Shown: one piece after another, positions 1 to 6,775 of the stretch | Position numbering within the stretch: the first letter of the stretch is position 1 | How the letters are laid out: the number at the start of each line of letters is the position of its first letter | From: an uncultured Actinoplanes sp. | GTDB taxonomy: Bacteria; Actinomycetota; Actinomycetes; Mycobacteriales; Micromonosporaceae | Direction of reading: 5' to 3' | DNA: 15,826 nucleotides | Assembly (NCBI RefSeq): GCF_934643405.1 | Contig: NZ_CAKUCL010000163.1 | Location: 1-15,826 of the forward strand | The notes under the pieces: model-generated | Databases searched by the model: none | Seen by the model: only the letters and a program-made list of their open reading frames with translations | What the model was told of the DNA's origin: nothing | Made by a program: the position numbers and the translations under genes

Positions 1-244
1 CTGTCCACCACGATCGCACTTTGTAGCCGAAGCGAACGCCACGCGGCTTCTCGGTGAACCGCGAGGTGGCTACTCGGCGATCAGGCCATCGAGCGGGGCG
101 ACGTCCGTACTGGCCGTGGCATGGCAGCGCATCCGCCGATCGTCGTAGCCGGCATCCGGGATCAGCGGAGCGCGGCAGATCCGTATGCTCTGCCAGGCTG
201 GATCCGCTGCGCGGTCCACGCCGGCACGCTGTTCGTGGCGGTGT
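1..244. other. Left edge, no supported gene
   Basis: No reading frame here has convincing protein character. The frames are rich in Arg, Ser and Pro in the way antisense or non-coding high-GC DNA is. The stretch lies just downstream of the MerR-methyltransferase stop codon. A frame from about 58 to 243 on the + strand is open, but it has no clear start, no ribosome binding site and no family I recognise. Confidence 0.5.
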
Positions 245-1360
245 TCAGGCTATGAGCAGACGAAGGCCGAGTTCTGCGGCGTCGAGGGCGACGAGGTCGC
301 GGTTGCGCTCGGCCCATCGGCCTGAGGCCAGGTCTTCGCGGAGTCTGCCAACTGCTCGCTGCTCGGCTTGCGGTCCGACTCTGGTCCATACCGATACCGC
401 GCGGCGCACATGGTCGTCCAGATAGGCCTCGGGTCGGCGCCAGTGCGCCTCGAAGAAGCCGTCAGTGCAGTCCCACGGGATGAGCACCGGCTCCGCGCGG
501 CCCCCGATTGCTCGAGTGAGGTCGGCCAAGGACGGCCAGCCGATGAGAAGGTCGGCGAACTCGGGCAGGTAGTCGCGGGTGAGCCAGAACCGCTCGCGCC
601 CGCCCGTGTTGTCGGCGTCGTAGGTGAACACGACCACGCGGCGGGCCACCCGTTTCATCTCCCGGAGCCCGGCGACCGGGTCCGGCCAGTGATGTACGGT
701 GCTGACCGCCATGGCGGCGTCAAACGACTGGTCCTCGAACGGCAGGCTCTCGGCTGCCGCGGCGACGCACGGGGCGGCGCCCGCGGGACGTTGTGCCCGC
801 ATGACCGCTGACGGCTCCACCGCCGTGACGTCGCGATCTGGTGGTTCGTAGGAGCCGGTGCCTGCTCCGACGTTCAGTACTGTTCGGGCATCCCCGAGCG
901 CGTCCCAGATGCGTGCGGCGATCCGGGGCTCGGTGCGCCGCGTGGCCGGGTAGGCGGATCCGATGGCGTCGTACAGTTGCGCGCCGAACATTTTCAGTTG
1001 CTCCTCTGGGGTTGTCCTGATTCCCATTGCTCGTGCCTGTAGTTCCCTGTCGATGGCCGTCACCATGGCAGCAGCACGGTCACGCTGCTGCAGCAGCAGA
1101 CCTCGTAGCTGGCGCAGATGCGCGACCGCATCGGTGTGCGGGTCATCGACCAGATCGGCGATCTCGCGCAATCCGAAGCCGAGCCGCCGATAGGCGAGCA
1201 CTTCCCGCAGCCGTTCCACGTCGTCTGCGGAATAGGCGCGGTATCCCGCGACGGTCCGCGCCGATGGCTGCAACAGCCCGATCTGGTCGTAGTGATGCAG
1301 CGTGCGGATGGTCACGCCGGCCAGCTCGGCCACGCGCCCTACGGTCAGGTGCTCCTCCAC
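245..1360 (-). CDS. MerR-family regulator fused to a SAM-dependent methyltransferase
   Basis: This is a two-domain protein of 371 aa. Residues about 5-75 are a MerR winged helix: TVGRVAELAGVTIRTLHHYD, then the GLL-P and GYR-Y motifs and a helix with LGFGLREI. A helical linker at about 76-118 would be the usual dimerisation helix. From about 125 the protein is a class I methyltransferase: glycine-rich motif I VLNVGAGTGSYEP at about 161-173, an acidic strand end AVEPS at about 180-184, and LPFEDQSFDAAMAVSTVHHW at about 206-225. Such domains bind S-adenosylmethionine; the methyl acceptor cannot be read from the sequence. I chose GTG at 1360 over an upstream ATG at 1396 because a MerR-type promoter ends exactly at this GTG, implying a leaderless message. 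MerR proteins usually sense their ligand through the C-terminal domain, so the methyltransferase fold may act as sensor, enzyme or both (inference). Confidence 0.88.
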   Translation of the reverse strand: MEEHLTVGRVAELAGVTIRTLHHYDQIGLLQPSARTVAGYRAYSADDVERLREVLAYRRLGFGLREIADLVDDPHTDAVAHLRQLRGLLLQQRDRAAAMVTAIDRELQARAMGIRTTPEEQLKMFGAQLYDAIGSAYPATRRTEPRIAARIWDALGDARTVLNVGAGTGSYEPPDRDVTAVEPSAVMRAQRPAGAAPCVAAAAESLPFEDQSFDAAMAVSTVHHWPDPVAGLREMKRVARRVVVFTYDADNTGGRERFWLTRDYLPEFADLLIGWPSLADLTRAIGGRAEPVLIPWDCTDGFFEAHWRRPEAYLDDHVRRAVSVWTRVGPQAEQRAVGRLREDLASGRWAERNRDLVALDAAELGLRLLIA

Positions 1361-1398
1361 GCCTGTGACTATGTGGCATGACGCCACGTGAGGCACAA
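1361..1398 (-). promoter_or_regulatory. MerR-type promoter with operator dyad
   Basis: Reading the - strand toward the gene, TTGTGC (1393-1398) and CATAGT (1368-1373) are separated by 19 bp. This is the over-long spacer typical of promoters that MerR proteins untwist. Between them lies a perfect dyad, GTGGC-5 nt-GCCAC (1373-1387). Seven bases follow the -10 before the GTG at 1360, so the transcript probably begins at the start codon. The dyad position suggests autoregulation. The boxes are read by eye, and no transcript start is known. Confidence 0.55.
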
Positions 1399-1559
1399 GC
1401 GTTTCGCTGCATGATCGAGTTTCCGCTTCTCGGCTACTTGTTTCATTGCGCTAGGACCAGGGCCTGGCCAGGCTTCGGTTCAGGCGTCCGGGCTGTCGCT
1501 CTCTTTTCGGCTGCCCACCTTGGTGTGGCTCTCATTTGGCCTGCGCTGTCCCGTTGGGC

Positions 1560-1834
1560 TCATGTTCCGGAGGCCGTGCAGGCGGCAAGGATGTCGTTGG
1601 GGTGCCGGTGGATTCCGCCGCGGCCAGATGCTGCAGGCGGCGGATGGCGGCGTGCCGGTCCCCGCGCCGGCCGATCGCGTTACGCAGGAGGGGCCCATTC
1701 TCGCGGCCGTCGACTGCGCGGGCGACCGCGGGCGGCAGCGGGAGAAGAACAACCTCGCCGCCTTTGCCGCGAACGCGCAGCACGCGGTGGCCGTGATGGG
1801 CTCGGAAAGGCAGGACGTGCAACCCGGGCCCGGT
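1560..1834 (-). pseudogene. Relic of a tyrosine recombinase (phage/XerD-type integrase)
   Basis: On the - strand the translation begins around a TTG at 1822 and shows typical mid-catalytic-domain integrase sequence: HRVLRVRGKGGEVVLLPLPP, then GPLLRNAIGRRGDRHAA and RRLQHLAAAE. Related actinobacterial integrases have the same pattern (RxLRKGGK--PLPP, then RMDRHAATRRLRRLA). The next part should be the HxxR-H/W-Y catalytic segment but is absent. After a frame change the reading resumes with HPNDILAACTASGT and a TGA at 1560-1562, which matches the usual integrase C-terminus. The catalytic core of about 50 residues has therefore been deleted with a frameshift, and everything upstream of 1834 is also gone. 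It cannot be an active recombinase. It is evidence of past integration, although I see no att duplication or tRNA next to it. Confidence 0.72.
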
Positions 1835-1849
1835 TCATCCGCGGTCGGT

Positions 1850-2290
1850 GTGCGACGCCGCGGTCGGCGGGGGCGTGAGCGCCTGGCACGGCGTCTCACC
1901 ACCGGCCTGGCATTCACGCCCAGTGCGTTCGTGGCGCTCGGCGGCGCCTGGCTTGCTGTGACTCCGCTGGTCGTCGACGTCCGCGATGCCTGTCCGTGGT
2001 GGAACGACGTCGGGGGCGGCACGGTGATCACCGTTCTTGCCGCGATTCGCATCGTTGTACCTCGACGTACCGGAGCGCTGAGCTCGATAGCGGCGATCGT
2101 CGGTATTTGGATGGTTGCTGCACCGTTCGTCCTGAGTTTCACTCACCTACCGGGTGTCACCTGGAACAACATCATCGTGGGTGCACTGATAGCCGGTATC
2201 GCGGCCGTGAGGCGCGTTCACCGGCGAAGGCATGCAGCCCGTACGGTAAGAGCACTTGGTGCTGGCTTTGCCTTCTCCCGGTCACGTTGA
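1850..2290 (+). CDS. SPW-repeat membrane protein
   Basis: This is a small integral membrane protein, about 146 aa from the GTG at 1850. After a basic N-terminus (VRRRGRRGRERLARR) come four hydrophobic helices arranged as two related halves. Each half has a G-W--TP / G-W--AP turn and a WN motif: GGAWLAVTPLVVD with CPWWNDVGGG, and VGIWMVAAPFVLS with GVTWNNIIVGA. This is the internal duplication of the SPW-repeat family (named for a Ser-Pro-Trp motif), here in degenerate form. The role of the family is unknown. The frame is open further upstream to 1520, but that part is antisense to the integrase relic and compositionally poor, so I start at 1850; a later GTG is possible. Six to twelve bases separate it from the next gene, which suggests an operon. 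Confidence 0.68.
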   Translation: MRRRGRRGRERLARRLTTGLAFTPSAFVALGGAWLAVTPLVVDVRDACPWWNDVGGGTVITVLAAIRIVVPRRTGALSSIAAIVGIWMVAAPFVLSFTHLPGVTWNNIIVGALIAGIAAVRRVHRRRHAARTVRALGAGFAFSRSR

Positions 2291-2302
2291 TGCGATGTGG
2301 CG

Positions 2303-2668
2303 ATGGCTTCAGTCGTCGATGATGGTGACCCTGGTGGCGCGGGGACCGCCGAGGAACGTTCGGTTGTTCTGGTACGCGAGCTGATAGCAGCCGCGGCCGG
2401 CGTCTTCGTCGCTGCGGTTGCCGATGTGGTGCTCTGGCCCGCCGGTGAGATCGCCGGCAGGGCGGTGACGCTCGCCTTCGTCTGCGGAATTGTCGCCGGG
2501 CGACTGTCGGATCTGCGGACGGTGGGAGGTTTGATCGTCATGGCGTGTTCGGCGTTCGGCGTGGCGGTCGCCGGATACGGAGGCGACCACGATGCAGATC
2601 TGTCGTATTGGTCGTACACCCGATTATCTGCTTGGCGGTGCTGCTGGGCGTCGGCCACCGCCGGTTGA
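2303..2668 (+). CDS. Small membrane protein with probable frameshift near its 3' end
   Basis: This reading frame starts at ATG 2303 (or GTG 2297), just after the SPW gene. A short acidic N-terminus is followed by hydrophobic stretches: ELIAAAAGVFVAAVADVVLW, then AVTLAFVCGIVAGRL, then VGGLIVMACSAFGVAVAG. After GGDHDADL the annotated frame loses membrane character. The frame starting at base 2602 instead reads VVLVVHPIICLAVLLGVGHR and ends with a hydrophilic tail, NDKTDDGQ, and TAA at 2704-2706. A fourth helix and normal tail are therefore probably encoded in the other frame, and an indel lies between about 2585 and 2605. This is either a sequencing error or a real mutation. I do not recognise the family. 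Its position between the SPW gene and nhaA suggests a membrane or ion-related operon. Confidence 0.5.
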   Translation: MASVVDDGDPGGAGTAEERSVVLVRELIAAAAGVFVAAVADVVLWPAGEIAGRAVTLAFVCGIVAGRLSDLRTVGGLIVMACSAFGVAVAGYGGDHDADLSYWSYTRLSAWRCCWASATAG

Positions 2669-2770
2669 GGGCTGTTTCGAACGACAAGACCGATGACGGT
2701 CAGTAACGCTGGTGAAGCGCGACACGACGGTTGTCGGTCAGGACGGCGGGCGACAGTCCGCGGTAGCCGG

Positions 2771-2841
2771 TAGGGTTATCGGCGGTGCGCCGGGAAGTCT
2801 GGTCGGCAGATATCTAACTTCGACTGCGAGAGTTGGTTCCC
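2771..2841 (+). promoter_or_regulatory. nhaA leader with conserved 19-nt element (candidate riboswitch or operator)
   Basis: A TAGGGT box (2771-2776), a possible -10, is followed 12 nt later by GCCGGGAAGTCTGGTCGGC (2789-2807), and then exactly 34 nt lead to the GTG at 2842. The identical 19-mer sits at the same distance from the start of the ArsB/NhaD gene on the other strand. If TAGGGT is the -10, the element begins within a few bases of the transcript 5' end. CGGGAA inside the element can pair with TTCCCG directly at the start codon, which could mask translation initiation. The element is also an imperfect dyad (GCCG...AG-CT...CGGC), so a protein operator is an alternative. Confidence 0.55.
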
Positions 2842-4125
2842 GTGCCCACTTCATCCCGCCCGACCCCGAGCGTACTCAGTCGTGGATCTTGGGCCGAGGC
2901 CCGTCGCATCGCCGATGTGCTGCGCAGGGAGACGGTCGGCGGAGTCCTGCTGCTAATTGGGACGCTGATCGCGCTGGTGTGGGCGAACACGTCATGGTCG
3001 GACCGGTACGACGCGCTGGTGGGCTTCCGGGCCGGCCCGTCCGCGTGGCACCTCGACCTCTCCCTGGGTGCCTGGGCCGCCGACGGGCTGCTGGCGATCT
3101 TCTTCTTCGTTGCCGGGTTGGAGCTCAAGCGCGAATTCGTCGCGGGGGATCTGCGTGACCCTCGGCGGGCTGCTGTGCCGGTAGCGGCCGCAATCGGTGG
3201 AGTGATTATCCCGGCGGCCTGCTACGCGCTGCTGAACCTTGGTGGCGCGGTGAAGGGTTGGGCCATTCCGACCGCTACGGACATCGCATTCGCCCTGGCG
3301 GTGCTGGCGGTCGTCGGCCGGTCTCTGCCGTCGGCCCTGCGCACCTTCCTGTTGACTCTCGCCGTCGTCGACGACCTGCTCGCGATCATGATCATCGCGG
3401 TCTTCTACACCACGCACCTGTCGGTGCTACCGCTGCTCGGCGCCCTGGTTCCCCTGGGACTCTTCACGGTGCTGGTGCAGCGACGGGTGCGCTCCTGGTG
3501 GCTGCTGTTACCGCTGGCGGCGCTGACGTGGTCGCTGGTGCACGCGTCGGGAGTCCACGCCACCGTCGCCGGGGTGCTGCTGGGCTTCGCGGTGCCGGTG
3601 CTGCGCAGAGACCGGACGGACGGTCCTGGTCTCGCGGAACATTTCGAGCACCGGTTCCGGCCGATCTCCGCCGGTGTCGCGGTGCCGATCTTCGCTTTCA
3701 TGTCGGCCGGCGTCACGATCGGCGGCTGGTCCGGGCTGACCTCGGCGGTGACCGATCCCATCGCTTTGGGCATCATGCTCGGGCTGGTCGTCGGGAAGCC
3801 GATCGGCATTCTCGCGGCTACGTGGCTCACGGCCAGATTCACGCGGGCCAAGATCGATACGGGGCTGAACTGGATCGATGTGGCGGGGTTGGCGATGCTC
3901 GGCGGGATCGGCTTCACGGTCTCACTGCTGATCGGCGAGCTGGCCTTCGGCGTGGACGGCGAACAGGACGATCACGTCAAGGTCGCCGTGCTGGTCGGGT
4001 CGCTGACCGCTGCGCTCCTGGCCGCGGTGGTACTGCGGATCCGTAATCGGACCTATCGGCGGATGTTGGAGGCTGAAGAGGTTGACCGCGACCGTGACGA
4101 TGTCCCGGACGTCTACCAACATTGA
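2842..4125 (+). CDS. nhaA: Na+/H+ antiporter NhaA
   Basis: This is a full-length NhaA (427 aa), a secondary transporter in the cytoplasmic membrane that exchanges Na+ or Li+ for protons and supports pH and salt homeostasis. Numbered from the GTG at 2842, visible signatures include GLELKREF (residues 92-99), TATDIAFALAVL (144-155), the paired cation-binding aspartates in LAVVDDLLAI at 177-178 (E. coli Asp163/Asp164), HATVAGVLLGF (239-249), and GKPIGI with Lys319 (E. coli Lys300). Asp147 corresponds to E. coli Asp133 in the crossed TM4/TM11 assembly. About 12 membrane segments and a charged C-terminal tail are present. A TTG at 2833 is in frame, but GCGAGAG at about 2825-2831 would touch it; GTG 2842 gives better spacing and matches the leader geometry of the other antiporter gene. 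Confidence 0.95.
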   Translation: MPTSSRPTPSVLSRGSWAEARRIADVLRRETVGGVLLLIGTLIALVWANTSWSDRYDALVGFRAGPSAWHLDLSLGAWAADGLLAIFFFVAGLELKREFVAGDLRDPRRAAVPVAAAIGGVIIPAACYALLNLGGAVKGWAIPTATDIAFALAVLAVVGRSLPSALRTFLLTLAVVDDLLAIMIIAVFYTTHLSVLPLLGALVPLGLFTVLVQRRVRSWWLLLPLAALTWSLVHASGVHATVAGVLLGFAVPVLRRDRTDGPGLAEHFEHRFRPISAGVAVPIFAFMSAGVTIGGWSGLTSAVTDPIALGIMLGLVVGKPIGILAATWLTARFTRAKIDTGLNWIDVAGLAMLGGIGFTVSLLIGELAFGVDGEQDDHVKVAVLVGSLTAALLAAVVLRIRNRTYRRMLEAEEVDRDRDDVPDVYQH

Positions 4126-4168
4126 ACCAAGACGGCGCGGGCAAGCGGACCAGCGGGTGGCTCCGGCG

Positions 4169-4180
4169 TAGCGTGACGGT
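4169..4180 (+). promoter_or_regulatory. Possible -10 box for a leaderless CBS-protein transcript
   Basis: TAGCGT at 4169-4174 lies six bases before the ATG at 4181. No Shine-Dalgarno-like purine run precedes this ATG. Such an arrangement fits the TANNNT-type -10 of leaderless actinobacterial genes. No clear -35 is visible. Confidence 0.4.
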
Positions 4181-4627
4181 ATGCGCGCCCGCGACGTGTC
4201 GATCTCGATGAGTACGGTGACCGAGGACCTGCCGGCCCGTGAGGCGGTGAAGGTCCTCGCGGCTCAGGATCTGCCCGGGTTGATCGTGGTGGACGGCAAG
4301 GGTCGCCCGCTGACGGTGCTGGCCGGCACGCAGGTGTTGCGGATGGCGTTGCCGTCGTACTGCCAGGATGATCCGGCGCTGGCCCGGGTGGTCGACGAGG
4401 CCGCGGCCGATGTCATCTTCGAGGGCATCGGTGACCGCACGGTCGCGGAGCTGCTGCCGAGGAACCGGCCGGAGTTGCCCGTGGTCGGTGCCGACGCGAC
4501 GGTGCTGGAGGTGGCGTCGGTGATGGCGCGGTCGAACGTGCCGCTGGTGGCGGTGGTCGACGGCGATCGGGTGATGACCGGCGCGATCACGCTGGACGGT
4601 TTGCTCGACCGGATGTTGGCCGCGTGA
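4181..4627 (+). CDS. CBS-domain pair protein
   Basis: This is a soluble 148 aa protein made almost only of two CBS modules, residues about 4-58 and 87-147. The second shows the usual features: TVAELLP, then a strand VVGADATVLEVASVMARSNV, VPLVAVVDGDRVMTGAITL and a final helix LLDRML. CBS pairs (Bateman modules) bind adenine nucleotides or related ligands and commonly gate transporters or enzymes. The gene ends 7 bp from the end of the ArsB/NhaD transporter gene on the opposite strand and follows nhaA by 55 bp. A regulatory link to one of these transporters is likely from context but is not shown by the sequence. It appears to be translated from a leaderless message. Confidence 0.85.
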   Translation: MRARDVSISMSTVTEDLPAREAVKVLAAQDLPGLIVVDGKGRPLTVLAGTQVLRMALPSYCQDDPALARVVDEAAADVIFEGIGDRTVAELLPRNRPELPVVGADATVLEVASVMARSNVPLVAVVDGDRVMTGAITLDGLLDRMLAA

Positions 4628-4634
4628 CGCCGGT

Positions 4635-5930
4635 TCAAAACGCGAAGAAGCGCAGCCACAGGTAGGGCACGGCCAGGGTGATGGAGATGGCGGTGACGAT
4701 CAGCCCGTACTTGGTGAAGCCCCAGAAGGTGATGCGGTGTCCGGCTCGTTCGGCGATGCCGAGTACGACGACGTTGGCGGAGGCTCCTACTGCGGTGGCG
4801 TTGCCGCCCAGGTCGGCGCCCAGCGCGAGGGCCCACCAGAGCACTTGGGCGTGATTGTTGCCGCCGGCGGTGTCGACGAGCTCGCCGACGATGGGGCTCA
4901 TCGTCGCTACGTACGGGATGTTGTCGACGATCGCTGATAGTACGGCTGATGCGCCGAGCAGTAGCACGGTGGCGGGCCATAGTTTGCCTTCGACCGCACT
5001 GGTGGCGGCGTGGGCGAGGGTGTCGATGACTCCGGTGGCGACCAGGGCGCCGACCATGACGAACAGGCCGGCGAAGAAGATGAGCGTCGGCCACTCGACG
5101 TCCTGGGCGACCTCGCGGGCGTCGAGCCGGGAGAGCGCGAGCAGCAGCAGCCCGCCGAGCAGTGCCACCACTGATGGCTCCAGCCCCACGACCGTATGCA
5201 GGGTGAAGGCGACGAGGACGGCGCCGAGCACCGACAGGCTGAGCACGACCAGCCGCCGGTCGCGGATGGCGTCGGTCTCTCGTAGCGCCATGATGCGTTC
5301 CGCGCGGGCGGCATCGTAGCGGAAGGCTGCGCGGAACATGATGCGGCAGAGCAGCACGAGCACGATGAGGACGACGAGGACGAATGGTGCAAGGACGCTG
5401 AGGAAGTCGTTGAAGCTCAGTCCGGAGCGGCTGGCGATGATGATGTTCGGGGGGTCGCCGACCAGTGTGGCAGTGCCGCCGATGTTGGAGGCGAGCACCT
5501 CGGCGATCAGGAAGGGCACGGGGGGTACGCCGAGTCGCTCGCAGACCAGCAGTGTGACCGGGGCGACCAGCAGCACGGTGGTCACGTTGTCCAGGGCCGC
5601 GGACAGGACGCCGGTCACCACGATGAGAATCACCATGATCGGGAACGGGCGTCCGCGGGCCTTCTTCGCCGCCCAGATGGCCACGAACTCGAACAGCCCG
5701 GTGCGTTTGAGCACGCCCACGATGAGCAACATGCCGAGCAGCAGGAAGATGACGTTCCAGTCGATGCCCGCGTCCTCGGAGAAGAACGCGTGTTCGGCGT
5801 CGGTCGCGCCGATCGCTAGCATGATCGCCGCGCCCCCGAGCGCCACCGCGACCCGGTTGATCTTCTCGGTGGCGATCAGCACGTAGGCGGAGAGAAACAC
5901 CGCCACGGCGATCCAGGCCAGAGTGTTCAC
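4635..5930 (-). CDS. ArsB/NhaD-family ion transporter (probable Na+/H+ antiporter)
   Basis: This polytopic membrane protein (431 aa) has the inverted-repeat architecture of the ion transporter superfamily. First half: LDNVTTVLLVAPVT (113-126) and ASNIGGTATLVGDPPNIII (147-165). Second half: SAIVDNIPYVATMSPIV (332-348) and GADLGGNATAVGASANVV (371-388). The DN and GGNAT/GxxAN loops are the re-entrant hairpins that bind ions. The family includes arsenite permeases, NhaD Na+/H+ antiporters and plant-type P proteins. No ars genes are adjacent and NhaA is nearby, so cation/proton exchange is more likely than arsenite export (inference). The start is GTG 5930 with GGGAG five bases upstream. The gene converges on the CBS-protein gene and has the same leader element as nhaA. 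Confidence 0.88.
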   Translation of the reverse strand: MNTLAWIAVAVFLSAYVLIATEKINRVAVALGGAAIMLAIGATDAEHAFFSEDAGIDWNVIFLLLGMLLIVGVLKRTGLFEFVAIWAAKKARGRPFPIMVILIVVTGVLSAALDNVTTVLLVAPVTLLVCERLGVPPVPFLIAEVLASNIGGTATLVGDPPNIIIASRSGLSFNDFLSVLAPFVLVVLIVLVLLCRIMFRAAFRYDAARAERIMALRETDAIRDRRLVVLSLSVLGAVLVAFTLHTVVGLEPSVVALLGGLLLLALSRLDAREVAQDVEWPTLIFFAGLFVMVGALVATGVIDTLAHAATSAVEGKLWPATVLLLGASAVLSAIVDNIPYVATMSPIVGELVDTAGGNNHAQVLWWALALGADLGGNATAVGASANVVVLGIAERAGHRITFWGFTKYGLIVTAISITLAVPYLWLRFFAF

Positions 5931-6000
5931 AGTTCTCCCGGGGGTGGTCGGCCGTCATCGCATCGCCGACCAGACTTCCCGGCACACCACGATCAACCTA
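5931..6000 (-). promoter_or_regulatory. ArsB/NhaD leader with the same 19-nt element as nhaA
   Basis: Read on the - strand: a TAGGTT box (5995-6000), 11 nt, then GCCGGGAAGTCTGGTCGGC (5965-5983), then 34 nt to GTG 5930. GGTCGGC at the element's 3' end can form a perfect 7-bp stem with GCCGACC 12 nt downstream. CCGGG within the element can alternatively pair with CCCGG beside the ribosome binding site, so two exclusive folds are possible. Sequence outside the element differs from the nhaA leader apart from the box and a GGTG just before the element. Confidence 0.55.
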
Positions 6001-6393
6001 GCAGCACCGAATCCCTCCTCACGGCAGGAGAACGGGCCGGCCGAGCCCATACACGCTCATGGGCGGCCCTCGGCTTGCCAATTCCGATCATCGGAGGCCG
6101 CTGTGGGCCGTCAGAACCGGAAGACCGGATGCATGTAGCGGGCGCTTCAGATGGCGCATGTCCGTCATGCGGTGAAGCGAGTCGACGCCGGGTGTGTCGC
6201 CCGGGTGTCCGACGGGGGCATGGCGGGGCAGCCAGGATGCTGTGTCACGCCATGGGCGACCCGTCCGACGTCCGTGTCGGCTGGCCGAGGGCCACTCGGC
6301 GTCCCGCGCACGAGGTACCGCGTGGACAGGGCAGTCCTGCCACCCTGCTTTCTGCATGGTCGCACCCCCGCCGGATCGCCGTGATTCGCCTCG
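6001..6393. other. Gene-free stretch between antiporter leader and NRAMP relic
   Basis: No open frame here has plausible protein composition on either strand. The - strand frame carrying the end of the NRAMP relic continues open to 6088, but it becomes Arg/Pro/His-rich with no recognisable transporter sequence. It probably represents the eroded remainder of that gene plus the upstream region of the divergent antiporter. Confidence 0.45.
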
Positions 6394-6775
6394 CCACCAC
6401 TTCCAGACGATGATGAACACGACGGCGGCGGCGATCGGTACCCAGAACAGGTAGTGCACGCTGGTGGCCAGTTGCCCATGACGAGCAGCCCGGTGACCAG
6501 GAACGAGCCGATCAGTCCGCCGAGGGCGTAGCGGGGGCCGAGTCGGGAACGGGCCAGGGGGAAGGCGGGTCTGCGGGTCTTCATCGCGATGCGGGCGGAC
6601 ATCTCGGAGTAACACATGATGCCGACGACTGCCAGAACGGTGACCCAGGCCAGGCGTAGTCCGATCGGGCGCCGACCAGAGCGTCGGCGACCAGGTCGCC
6701 GATGTCGATGAACCCGCCGATGGCCGACAGCGTCCCCAAGGTGAAGCCGAGCAGCATCTTCGGCTTGAAGCTCAC
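6394..6775 (-). pseudogene. Broken NRAMP-like divalent metal transporter
   Basis: Three - strand frames together give an NRAMP-type N-terminal part. Frame 1, from GTG 6775, reads MLLGFTLGTLSAIGGFIDIG and DLVADALVGAR. After a one-base shift near 6664 the next frame gives GLRLAWVTVLAVVGIMCYSE, MSARIA and RLGPRYALGGLIGSFLVTG. After a second shift near 6478 a third frame gives QLATSVHYLFWVPIAAAVVF and IIVWKWW. In intact relatives about ten residues of the type AEIGGVALAL stand between the last two pieces, so a small deletion is combined with that shift. The remaining two thirds of a normal NRAMP (over 400 aa) is missing. The GTG overlaps the stop of the preceding gene as GTGA, so the two were once translationally coupled. 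The reading frames are judged from memory of the family. Confidence 0.68.

Noticed and set aside
2789..2807. Cobalamin riboswitch core
   Set aside because: GGGAAG...GGT is superficially like part of the B12 riboswitch, but the B12 box and the long flanking structure are absent and the leader is only about 60 nt.
2833..2841. TTG start for nhaA
   Set aside because: The purine-rich ribosome binding site would abut it, and GTG 2842 reproduces the exact 34-nt spacing seen at the other antiporter.
4264..5985. 573-codon - strand frame overlapping the antiporter gene
   Set aside because: Arg/His/Pro-rich out-of-frame reading of the ArsB/NhaD gene and antisense of the CBS gene; no protein character.
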